5,442 nt of DNA, from contig DEMY01000083.1 in assembly GCA_002359425.1 (NCBI GenBank), positions 247 through 5,688 of the forward strand, written 5' to 3'. Both the position numbers and the translations under genes were made by a program. This document shows positions 1-5,427 of this stretch, one piece after another. The notes under the pieces were generated by a model. That model saw nothing but the letters and a program-made list of their open reading frames with translations, had not been told where the DNA came from and did not search any database. Position 1 is the first letter of the stretch; every line of letters begins with the position of its first letter. This DNA comes from Clostridiales bacterium UBA2658. Lineage in GTDB: Bacteria > Bacillota > Clostridia > Oscillospirales > Oscillospiraceae.

Positions 1-1290
1 AAGCTCGTCTACGCTCATGTCCATTGTGAGATAGGACAGGTCGTAGATTTTGCACAGCGTCGTTGTCGAGCTGCTGCCGCCGGAGGTGAGCTTGTCGCCC
101 GCCTTGACTGTCTTTTCAATGACGGTGCCGGAGATCGGAGACTTAATGGTGTAGTTTTCAAGCGCTTTTTGCTTGTCTTTGAGGTTGTTGCGCGCCTCCT
201 CGAGCGAGAGCTTCGCGTTTGTGACGTTCTGCTCGGCGTCGCTGCTGCTGAGCGTCAGAACGGTCTGGCCGCTCGAAACGCGGTCGCCATCCTCGGCGGA
301 GAGGGACGTCACTGTTCCGGACGCTTTGGCCGAGATGGTCTCGCTGCTTTTGTAGGCAAAAGTCGCGCTGCTGTTGCAGCCGACGTCGCCAATTTGTGCG
401 GAGCCGGTCGTCGTATCCGTGATGCCGCCGGGGTTCGTTACGTCAATCGTGACATAGCGCACAAGCATGTTGCCCGTTAAGACCTGCTCGGTCGCGGCGA
501 CCTTTGTGACTGTGCCTGAGAGCGTTTCAAAGGTGCTGTCGAGCGTGACGGTCGCCGACTGACCGACGCGGATGGAGGCCGCGTCTGCTGAATTGAAGGG
601 GACCTTGAGGGACATTGTGCCGCTGTTTCGCACAACGCCGATCTTGCCGCCGCTCTGAACGTTATCGCCGACCTTGACGTTCAGCTCCGTGATGGTGCCG
701 GAGGCGGGGGAGGAGACGGTCAGATTTGCGAGCGCCTTTTGCGCGTTTTCATAGGAAAGCTCGCTTTTTTGGACATTGAGCGCGGCGCTTTCGATGCCCG
801 TTTCGGCATCCGAGGTGTCGATCTGGTAGAGGACGTCGCCCTCCTGTACGGTGTCGCCTTTTTCAAAGTTCGCACTCTTCACTTCGCCTGTTACGAGAGA
901 GCTGACGTCGTAAGCGTTTGCCGCCGCGAGCGTCGCGGTGCCGGTGAGCGTCACGGTGACATCGCGTTTTTGCACGGTCGCGGCGGTGTAGGTGACGCTT
1001 GCAGCATCTGCCTTTTTGCCGATGGGCAGAAGCTTCAGGGCCACGACCGCCGCAACGAGGACGACGCAGACGAGGATGATCTTCGCCTTTTTGGACAGCT
1101 TTTTCTTCTGCCCGTCCGGTCCTTTTTTGGGAAACAGGCGCTGAAAGACGTTTCCCTTCGGCTGCGGAACGGCTTCATCCGCAGTCTCGGGGACAATTGT
1201 CTCCAGCGCCTGTGTATTCTCTTCTGTGAAATCGAGACTGCCCGCCTGCTTCGGCGGCGTCTGAATGCTTTTCTTGCTGAAAAACTTCAT
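1..1290 (-). CDS. HlyD/MacA-type efflux adaptor (membrane fusion protein), 3' end cut by window edge
   Basis: This is an open frame of 430 codons with no stop before base 1, so the C-terminus is missing. ATG at 1290 follows AGGAG (1301-1305) with a 10-base spacer. Residues 1-68 form a hydrophilic, lysine-rich cytoplasmic tail. Residues 70-90 form one transmembrane anchor (IILVCVVLVAAVVALKLLPI), and the rest is extracytoplasmic. The first lipoyl half is at about 127-157 (EKGDTVQEGDVLYQID), a short helical hairpin at 160-190, and the second lipoyl half at 191-222 (SPASGTI, VKVGDNVQSGGKIG). A beta-barrel-like segment runs about 226-315. A second lipoyl/hairpin/lipoyl module follows at 318-420 (SGTVTSLSAEDGDRVSSGQ, then SPISGTVIEKTVKAGD). 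In this family the adaptor links a MacB-type ABC permease to its substrate path. In a monoderm it would act at the outer face of the membrane, probably in export or resistance. The substrate cannot be read from the sequence. It lies under its own promoter at 1350-1383. The family call is firm; the partner genes are inferred and lie outside the window. Confidence 0.93.
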   Translation of the reverse strand, partial: MKFFSKKSIQTPPKQAGSLDFTEENTQALETIVPETADEAVPQPKGNVFQRLFPKKGPDGQKKKLSKKAKIILVCVVLVAAVVALKLLPIGKKADAASVTYTAATVQKRDVTVTLTGTATLAAANAYDVSSLVTGEVKSANFEKGDTVQEGDVLYQIDTSDAETGIESAALNVQKSELSYENAQKALANLTVSSPASGTITELNVKVGDNVQSGGKIGVVRNSGTMSLKVPFNSADAASIRVGQSATVTLDSTFETLSGTVTKVAATEQVLTGNMLVRYVTIDVTNPGGITDTTTGSAQIGDVGCNSSATFAYKSSETISAKASGTVTSLSAEDGDRVSSGQTVLTLSSSDAEQNVTNAKLSLEEARNNLKDKQKALENYTIKSPISGTVIEKTVKAGDKLTSGGSSSTTTLCKIYDLSYLTMDMSVDEL

Positions 1291-1322
1291 GGAACAAATT
1301 CTCCTGTCATCCCGGAGTGGCC

Positions 1323-1336
1323 CGCTCGATAGAGCG
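1323..1336 (-). other. Small hairpin in the predicted 5' UTR of the adaptor gene
   Basis: CGCTC and GAGCG pair across a 4-base loop. The hairpin lies between the predicted -10 element (1350-1355) and the Shine-Dalgarno site (1301-1305), so it would sit in the mRNA leader. It has no T-run after it, so it is not a terminator. It may be a 5' stabilising hairpin or a chance pairing. Confidence 0.3.
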
Positions 1337-1349
1337 AACCCCAATTTTC

Positions 1350-1383
1350 ATATTGTCCTGACTGAACCTTAAATGAACTTAAA
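1350..1383 (-). promoter_or_regulatory. Adaptor-gene promoter with tandem repeat, likely response-regulator site
   Basis: Reading the minus strand, TTTAAGTTCA (1383-1374) is followed at once by TTTAAGGTTCA (1373-1363), two head-to-tail copies with a 10-11 base period. Seven bases later comes CAATAT (1355-1350), a plausible -10. The position where -35 should be (17-base spacing) reads GTTCAT, a poor match to TTGACA, and it is covered by the repeats. A pair of direct repeats one helical turn apart, overlapping a weak -35, is the usual layout for activation by OmpR/PhoB-family response regulators. The repeats are seen directly. The regulator family is inference, and no regulator gene is in the window. 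The adaptor start lies about 60 bases downstream of the -10. Confidence 0.5.
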
Positions 1384-1689
1384 AGAAAGTTGGAGTAATT
1401 TCCCTTGTACGCAGCCCAAAAAGCATGTGGCGTTTTGCGAGGGAAACGGCTTTGGTACGTGTGCGTCCGCTCCCGCCTTTCGACTGTATTCGACATCCTC
1501 GGCGTAAGCGGCCGCTGTAATCCCTTCACATTTGTCCGTCCTCGATAGCGGGGGCGAGGGCAGAGACGTACCCGTCCGCTATGCCGGGCCAGAATAGCGG
1601 AGTAGGAACTCTGCCTGTCTCCGCAGCGGTTTTTCACGAGGCTCAGGTCAAGGCATGAACGTATGGATGCTGGTATCCAAAAGCCGCGA
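1384..1689. other. Gene-poor stretch between adaptor promoter and small Cys-rich gene
   Basis: I see no convincing protein gene in these 306 bases. An open frame runs on the minus strand from a GTG at 1637 to a TGA at 1287, but it has no ribosome binding site and contains both the adaptor promoter and a strongly self-complementary block. The contents I can support are that block of nested inverted repeats (1512-1634) and a small hairpin (TGGAT/ATCCA, 1664-1679) 10 bases past the stop of the small Cys-rich gene, without a T-run. The perfect palindrome AGCGGCCGCT is at 1507-1516. Confidence 0.5.
1512..1634. repeat. Nested inverted repeats; possible structured RNA or intergenic repeat element
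   Basis: Several perfect complementary arms nest inside one another. The outermost is CCGCTG (1512-1517) with CAGCGG (1624-1629), which on the plus strand is followed directly by five T (1630-1634). Inside it are CCTCG (1540-1544) with CGAGG (1555-1559), and GGCAGAG (1559-1565) with CTCTGCC (1609-1615). The last pair encloses TCCGCTAT (1575-1582) with ATAGCGGA (1594-1601), around an 11-base loop. ATAGCGG also occurs at 1545-1551, so CCGCTAT can pair with either copy but not both. The strand is not settled. On plus the outer stem plus T-run resembles a terminator; on minus the block lies between the Cys-rich gene and the adaptor promoter. It could be a structured RNA, an attenuator or a repeat element present elsewhere in the genome. 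Confidence 0.45.
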
Positions 1690-1854
1690 TCAAGCGGTGC
1701 CGCTCCGCCCGTCCGTATGCTTTTTTACTTTCGCAACTTGCTCGCAGGCGGGCGGATCCTTTCGCTTAGCAGAATGATGCGCCCGACAGGCGGCACAGTC
1801 GCCGTGCCGTTCGCACTTTGTTCGTTTGCATGGACAGATGCTCTTTGTTTCCAT
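1690..1854 (-). CDS. Small cysteine-rich protein, 54 aa, CPC..RHG..C..C..HH type
   Basis: ATG at 1854 lies 7 bases after a perfect AAGGAG (1867-1862). A second ATG directly in front, at 1857, is in frame but only 4 bases from that site. The frame ends at TGA (1692-1690). Translation begins METKSICPCKRTKCERHG and continues with DCAACRAHH; cysteines are at 7, 9, 14, 20, 23 and 37, with histidines at 17, 26 and 27. The Cys/His spacing suggests a small metal-binding (zinc-type) fold. The basic, soluble C-terminal third has no such pattern beyond C37. There is no signal peptide or membrane segment, so it is probably cytoplasmic. I recall short Clostridia hypothetical proteins with the same CPC...RHG.C..C...HH pattern, but know of no assigned function. 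It stands alone, between the cyclase gene upstream and the structured repeat block downstream. A chance frame is unlikely given the strong ribosome binding site and the cysteine pattern. Confidence 0.8.
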   Translation of the reverse strand: METKSICPCKRTKCERHGDCAACRAHHSAKRKDPPACEQVAKVKKHTDGRSGTA

Positions 1855-1908
1855 CATTCAGCTCCTTGCTATCTGTTGCGGTTTCAATGTGTCTTAAGCG
1901 GTTAAATT

Positions 1909-1945
1909 AAAAAAGATGCCGCCCAGTGCTGGCCCCCACGGGGGC
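1909..1945 (-). terminator. Possible terminator after the diguanylate cyclase gene
   Basis: Reading minus, GCCCCC (1945-1940) pairs with GGGGGC (1937-1932). A second small pairing (CCAG/CTGG) follows, then TTTTTT (1914-1909). The hairpin lies 47 bases after the cyclase stop, but the T-run is 17 bases past the strong stem, so it is not a textbook Rho-independent terminator. A short T-run also follows the same stem on plus (1951-1955). It separates the cyclase from the small Cys-rich gene. Confidence 0.35.
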
Positions 1946-1991
1946 AAAACTTTTTCTGAAAATGCTTCCCCGTTTCAATCTTTGTATAACG

Positions 1992-3149
1992 TCAGATGGG
2001 GCGTTGCTCGGAAAGCTTGCTATTTTGTTTACAGCGGTACATCTCCTTGTCGGCGGCTGCCAAAAAAGAATCTACCGTATCCGCTTCGCGGAAGACAGAA
2101 TATCCTATACTTAACGACAGTGCATATTCTACGTTTTTATTATAAATGGAGATGTTCGACTCAATATTTTTTATAAGCAGATCAATCTCCTCCATGTCGG
2201 ACCGTTCCCCCACGATGATAAATTCGTCGCCGCCCAGTCTGGCAATAAAATCTTCGCCTTTTTTACAGGATCGACGAAGAAGCTCCGCCGTTCTGACCAG
2301 CGCGCAGTCCCCTTCAAAATGCCCGTAAATGTCGTTGATTTTCTTGAATTCATCCAGATCAAGAATGATGGCAAACAATAGATGATCCGTGTGCCTCTCC
2401 CGAATTCTTCGCTGAAGATGTTGATCGAGGCGCCGGCGGTTGTACAACCCGGTCAGGTAATCGGTTGAAATTTCTGTGTTCTGTATATTGATATAGATAC
2501 TTGTGCACGCCAGCATGGCGCTGACCCATATTATGGAGACTCCGAAAAATCGAATCTGGATCTTTACCGCCACGATTACCGCTGCGGGGAAAACCAGCAA
2601 AGGAAAGTTTACACTCTTGTTTGCCTCCCAGCCGTTTTTTGCAATATCTTTCAAAGACATTCCGCACGCGAGTACCAAATAGGAAATTGATATGATTGCC
2701 ATGACCATGAACAACGGCCCCCGCATATAGCGGTTTTCTTCGTTGATTACAAAAAACCAACCCGTAAATGGACTTGCCAGAGTCATTATTGTAGATACGG
2801 CGACCGGGATGGCGTAGAATCGGGTCCGCTTTAACAGGCCGGAACGGCTCTCATGGATTTTAAAATCGGTATACAGCAGCCACAGAAAGCAAATCAACGG
2901 ATTGAACAGATAATACAGTGTCGTCACTATATAATTGACCGCTTTAAGACCAGGAAACGAAGTTCCATCCGCCAGCCACATTCCGGTGTCAAATATGAAA
3001 ATAAGCAGATTTAAAAAAACAACGCCATTAAATATTTGCTGGTCAACAGGCAGGTTTTTAACGCAGCAGCTTTTCTTCCTGTTTGCCAACATAAGAAGCA
3101 AAACTGTAGCCCCTACAAAGTTTACCTCTGCATATAAAATGTTTAGCAA
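1992..3149 (-). CDS. Membrane-anchored GGDEF diguanylate cyclase, 385 aa
   Basis: It makes cyclic di-GMP from two GTP. I place the start at TTG 3149 because AAGGGGGAG (3166-3158) lies 8 bases before it and the protein then begins at once with a hydrophobic helix (MLNILYAEVNF). About six to seven membrane segments follow (roughly 5-22, 41-59, 70-93, 111-132, 145-163, 182-198, 203-221). They form an integral-membrane sensor region of unrecognised type. The GGDEF domain occupies about 222-373: STDYLTGLYNRR (228-239), metal/substrate residues D264 and N272 in DLDEFKKIND, GHFEGD (276-281), and RLGGDEF (304-310). All catalytic features are intact, so activity is expected. The residue at the inhibitory-site arginine position is lysine (K297-x-x-D300 instead of RxxD). 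No EAL domain is present. The gene is AT-richer than the adaptor and methyltransferase genes (24/60 GC in bases 2641-2700). Input signal and targets are unknown. Confidence 0.93.
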   Translation of the reverse strand: MLNILYAEVNFVGATVLLLMLANRKKSCCVKNLPVDQQIFNGVVFLNLLIFIFDTGMWLADGTSFPGLKAVNYIVTTLYYLFNPLICFLWLLYTDFKIHESRSGLLKRTRFYAIPVAVSTIMTLASPFTGWFFVINEENRYMRGPLFMVMAIISISYLVLACGMSLKDIAKNGWEANKSVNFPLLVFPAAVIVAVKIQIRFFGVSIIWVSAMLACTSIYINIQNTEISTDYLTGLYNRRRLDQHLQRRIRERHTDHLLFAIILDLDEFKKINDIYGHFEGDCALVRTAELLRRSCKKGEDFIARLGGDEFIIVGERSDMEEIDLLIKNIESNISIYNKNVEYALSLSIGYSVFREADTVDSFLAAADKEMYRCKQNSKLSEQRPI

Positions 3150-3157
3150 CTTAGTGG

Positions 3158-3166
3158 CTCCCCCTT
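3158..3166 (-). promoter_or_regulatory. Strong ribosome binding site that fixes the TTG start of the cyclase
   Basis: AAGGGGGAG with 8 bases to TTG at 3149-3147. The longer reading from another TTG at 3242 has no comparable site and would put a 31-residue polar tail with no recognisable feature before the first helix. I see no clear promoter in the 132 bases between the acetyltransferase stop and this start, so the cyclase may be read through from the upstream unit. Confidence 0.75.
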
Positions 3167-3281
3167 GTTTGGTTACGGCGTATCTGCCGCGGATAACGCT
3201 GTTGTGCCGATAATCACTGTTTTCTGCCCCAAAGCCAGACAATATTCAGACCGTCTTATCTTCCGTCCTGAACGATCTTCG

Positions 3282-3794
3282 TTAGATTCTATTTTGTCCC
3301 GGCATTCTCCACCACAGAGTTTCTTCCTGCGCATATTTCTTAAATCCACATCGTTCCAAAATTCTTTGCGAAGCAAAGCCATCTAAATCGGTTTCTGCAA
3401 TAACAGCAGTAACTCCCGTTTGCGTTAATGCCCAATCACACATTGACTTTACAGCTTCCGTCATATAGCCTTTGTGTTCAAATAATTTACCCAGTCCATA
3501 TCCAATCTCAACATCGCCGTTGTCATTGGGAATATCTTTTAAATCAGCTGAACCTACAATGACCCGGTCTTCTTTTCTGATTAAGAGCCAAAAACTATGC
3601 CACAGGTAATTTTCAGGATCGCTTTCCGTAATGATTAGCTGACCTCTCACTATATCAAGAAAGAAGCCTTCCATCGGTTCTGCCATATAAACAGAGAACA
3701 GCTCCTGTTCCAGTGCTACAGTATTCTCCACCCATAGTTTTAAGTGCCGTGGCGATAAAGGTAAAAGTTCTAAACGTTTGGTTTCGAGTTTCAT
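3282..3794 (-). CDS. GNAT-family N-acetyltransferase (RimJ/RimL-like), 170 aa
   Basis: It transfers an acetyl group from acetyl-CoA to an amine; the substrate is not predictable. ATG at 3794 is chosen because GGAGG (3805-3801) lies 6 bases before it; a longer reading would add 13 residues taken from the end of the methyltransferase gene region. The N-terminus TKRLELLPLSPRHL (5-18) is typical of RimJ-type GNATs. Motif A is at about 95-115 (EIGYGLGKLFEHKGYMTEAV), with a somewhat degenerate acetyl-CoA loop (E-H-K-G-Y-M in place of the usual Q/R-x-x-G-x-G/A). Motif B is ASQRILERCGFKKY (141-154). Length is normal for the family. The start overlaps the stop of the upstream methyltransferase (ATGA), so translation is probably coupled. 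Composition is much AT-richer than that gene, suggesting a separate origin. Confidence 0.92.
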   Translation of the reverse strand: MKLETKRLELLPLSPRHLKLWVENTVALEQELFSVYMAEPMEGFFLDIVRGQLIITESDPENYLWHSFWLLIRKEDRVIVGSADLKDIPNDNGDVEIGYGLGKLFEHKGYMTEAVKSMCDWALTQTGVTAVIAETDLDGFASQRILERCGFKKYAQEETLWWRMPGQNRI

Positions 3795-4951
3795 GAATTT
3801 CCTCCATGTGGCCTTTCTAAGAGCACCACGCACTCAACATGCTCCGTGTGCGGGAACATATCCACCGGCCTTGCGCGTCCCACCCGGTAGCCGCGCTTTG
3901 CCAGAAAAGCGAGGTCGCGCGCGAGCGTTTCCGGTCCGCAGGAGACATAAACAATGCGCACAGGGGCGGATTTTATGAGGCTTTTTAGGAATTTTTCGCT
4001 TGCGCCCTCGCGCGGCGGGTCGAGAAAGACGGTGTCAAAGCGCTCGCCGGCGTCCGCCGCCGTTTCCAAAACGTCGCCCGCGTCGCCGCAGGTGAAAACC
4101 ACGTTTTTAATCTTGTTCAGTTTTGCGTTGTACCGCGCGTTTTTGACGGCCTCCGCATTCAGCTCGACACCAGCGACGGCTTTCGCTTTTTTCGCCGCCG
4201 TCAGCGCGATTGTGCCGATGCCGCAGTAAGCGTCCAAAACCGTTTCGTTGCCGGTCAGTCCGGCATATTCCAGAGCGAGGGCATAGAGCTTTTCGGTTTG
4301 GACGGGGTTCACCTGATAAAATGCACGGGTCGAGATGCAGAAGCGATTGCCGCACAGCTCATCCGTCAAAAAGCCCTTGCCGAAAAGCACTTTTTCCGTG
4401 TCGCCCATGACCGCGCTCGTGCGGCGGGAATTTACGTTTTGTACGACGGTTACGATGTCGGGACAGGCTTTCGTGACCGCGTTCGTAAAGTCTCTGCTGC
4501 CGGGAAAAACAGGCGACGCTGTCACGACCGCGAGTGAAATCTCGCCGGTCTTTGCGCCGCGCCGCGCGACCATGTGGCGCAAAAGCCCCGTGCCGCGGTC
4601 CTCGTCGTGGACTGGAATATGGCATTTCGCCGCTGCGTCTGCCGCTGCCGCGAGCACTTCGTTCAGTTGTTTATCCTGCAGGAGACAATCCGCTACCGGG
4701 ATGATCTGGTGACTTCCCGCAGCAAAAATGCCGGAAACAAAGCGGCCCTTCGGCGCTGGGGAAAAGCTCAGAACGGCCTTGTTGCGGTAATGGTACGGCT
4801 CGTCCATTCCGACGATCTCCTCCGGCACGCAGAAGGATGCGAGCAGCGCATCGATGCGGGCCTGCTTTTTCAGAAGCTGCTCGGCATAGGGCATGCCTAA
4901 AAACGAACAGCCACCGCAGCCCTGCTTTTGAAACGGACAGCTTTTTTCCAT
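3791..4951 (-). CDS. rlmD: 23S rRNA (uracil-C5)-methyltransferase, RlmD/RlmCD-like, 386 aa
   Basis: It methylates a uracil C5 in 23S rRNA (U1939 in E. coli; related Firmicutes RlmCD enzymes also modify U747) with S-adenosylmethionine. Cysteines 5, 12, 15 and 89 (CPFQKQGCGGC and VADC) match the iron-sulfur ligands of this family, although the first gap is C-x6-C rather than the usual C-x5-C. FYQVNP (211-216), the AdoMet loop VLDAYCGIGTIAL (238-250), and DPPREGA (311-317) follow. The catalytic cysteine is C338 in YVSCGPETLARDL, and the C-terminal FPHTEHVE (366-373) carries the general-base glutamate. SCGP replaces the common SCNP/SCDP. The N-terminal TRAM domain of longer RlmD proteins is absent, as in many shorter Clostridia members. 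The ATG overlaps the upstream stop by one base (TGATG) and has no clear Shine-Dalgarno site, so it probably depends on translational coupling. The U1939 versus U747 specificity cannot be decided from sequence alone. Confidence 0.93.
   Translation of the reverse strand: MEKSCPFQKQGCGGCSFLGMPYAEQLLKKQARIDALLASFCVPEEIVGMDEPYHYRNKAVLSFSPAPKGRFVSGIFAAGSHQIIPVADCLLQDKQLNEVLAAAADAAAKCHIPVHDEDRGTGLLRHMVARRGAKTGEISLAVVTASPVFPGSRDFTNAVTKACPDIVTVVQNVNSRRTSAVMGDTEKVLFGKGFLTDELCGNRFCISTRAFYQVNPVQTEKLYALALEYAGLTGNETVLDAYCGIGTIALTAAKKAKAVAGVELNAEAVKNARYNAKLNKIKNVVFTCGDAGDVLETAADAGERFDTVFLDPPREGASEKFLKSLIKSAPVRIVYVSCGPETLARDLAFLAKRGYRVGRARPVDMFPHTEHVECVVLLERPHGGNS
3801..3805 (-). promoter_or_regulatory. Ribosome binding site of the acetyltransferase, inside the methyltransferase gene
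   Basis: GGAGG, 6 bases before ATG 3794. It lies within the last codons of the methyltransferase gene (encoding H-G-G-N-S), so the end of one gene and the start signal of the next are the same DNA. Confidence 0.7.
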
Positions 4952-5427
4952 CAGCGGTTACCGTCCGAACACTTTGCCGCGTCGATGACGAGCGCGATCA
5001 TCAGCACCGTCAGCGCGTTCTGCGGGTCCGGAATATCCATGACGTAGGTGTCCGTGAAGTGGAAAAGCTCCTTGGAGAGGTGAGCGATGTGACGGCCGCT
5101 TGCGTCCGTTACGTCGTAATCCCACTCGAAGATGTCGCCGTCGACCCGCCAGCCGTTGCAGTCAAGACGGAACGAGGGCTTGAAAAACGTGAGCTTCTGG
5201 TACATCTCGCCGACGTACTGCTCGCCCGCGTACATGCGGAAATGGGGAAGAAAGTGCAAAAGCTCCTCCTGTACGGCGCCGATTCTTGCACCCGTTCGGT
5301 CGTAGATGTCAAGGCAGTGTCCGAAGGAGAGACGGCCTTTCACGGTGAACGCCGTGTTTCCGCCCTCGTCATAAATGTCGTAGCTGTCGAGCCACGAGAA
5401 AAAGCGTTGTTTAAACAGCAGCCGCAT
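4951..5427 (-). CDS. LURP-one-related / YxjI-like family protein, 158 aa
   Basis: ATG at 5427 follows AAAGGA with a 6-base spacer. The protein begins MRLLFKQRFFSWLDSYDIYD, then VKGRLSFGHCLDIYD (29-43), GDIFEWDYDV (97-106), SKELFHFTDTYVMDI (118-132) and ends with a hydrophobic helix-like segment near 138-150 (ALTVLMIALVIDA). This order matches the bacterial LURP-one-related (YxjI) family, which has a tubby-like beta-barrel fold around a buried helix. The hydrophobic stretch is therefore more likely the core helix than a membrane anchor. Full length for the family and probably cytosolic or membrane-associated. No enzymatic role is established for bacterial members. It is the first visible gene of a three-gene unit; its stop overlaps the next start by one base. 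Confidence 0.88.
   Translation of the reverse strand: MRLLFKQRFFSWLDSYDIYDEGGNTAFTVKGRLSFGHCLDIYDRTGARIGAVQEELLHFLPHFRMYAGEQYVGEMYQKLTFFKPSFRLDCNGWRVDGDIFEWDYDVTDASGRHIAHLSKELFHFTDTYVMDIPDPQNALTVLMIALVIDAAKCSDGNR

Noticed and set aside
739..1332. 197-codon plus-strand open frame
   Set aside because: It lies opposite the adaptor gene, which has a clear domain structure, anchor and ribosome binding site. The plus-strand translation shows no recognisable motif.
1791..1809. Inverted repeat CGGCAC/GTGCCG with 7-base loop
   Set aside because: It falls inside the small Cys-rich coding region, has no T-run, and is explained by codon use for H-G-D-C-A-A.
1663..1905. 80-codon plus-strand open frame
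   Set aside because: It is the antisense shadow of the small Cys-rich gene and has low-complexity, non-motif translation; the minus strand has a much better ribosome binding site and cysteine pattern.
1916..2176. 86-codon plus-strand frame over the end of the cyclase gene
   Set aside because: No ribosome binding site, no recognisable protein features, and it overlaps the GGDEF coding region and its downstream hairpin.
3150..3242. N-terminal extension of the cyclase to a TTG at 3242
   Set aside because: No Shine-Dalgarno site before 3242, whereas a strong one stands before TTG 3149, where the first membrane helix begins.
3150..3281. Cyclic di-GMP riboswitch or terminator before the cyclase gene
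   Set aside because: I find no GEMM-type core. The only pairing (GTTA/TAAC with CGGC/GCCG, about 3173-3198) is interrupted by an unpaired bulge and has no T-run.
3795..3833. 13-residue N-terminal extension of the acetyltransferase
   Set aside because: GGAGG at 3801-3805 sits just before ATG 3794, and the family's conserved start (KLETKRLELLPL) begins there.
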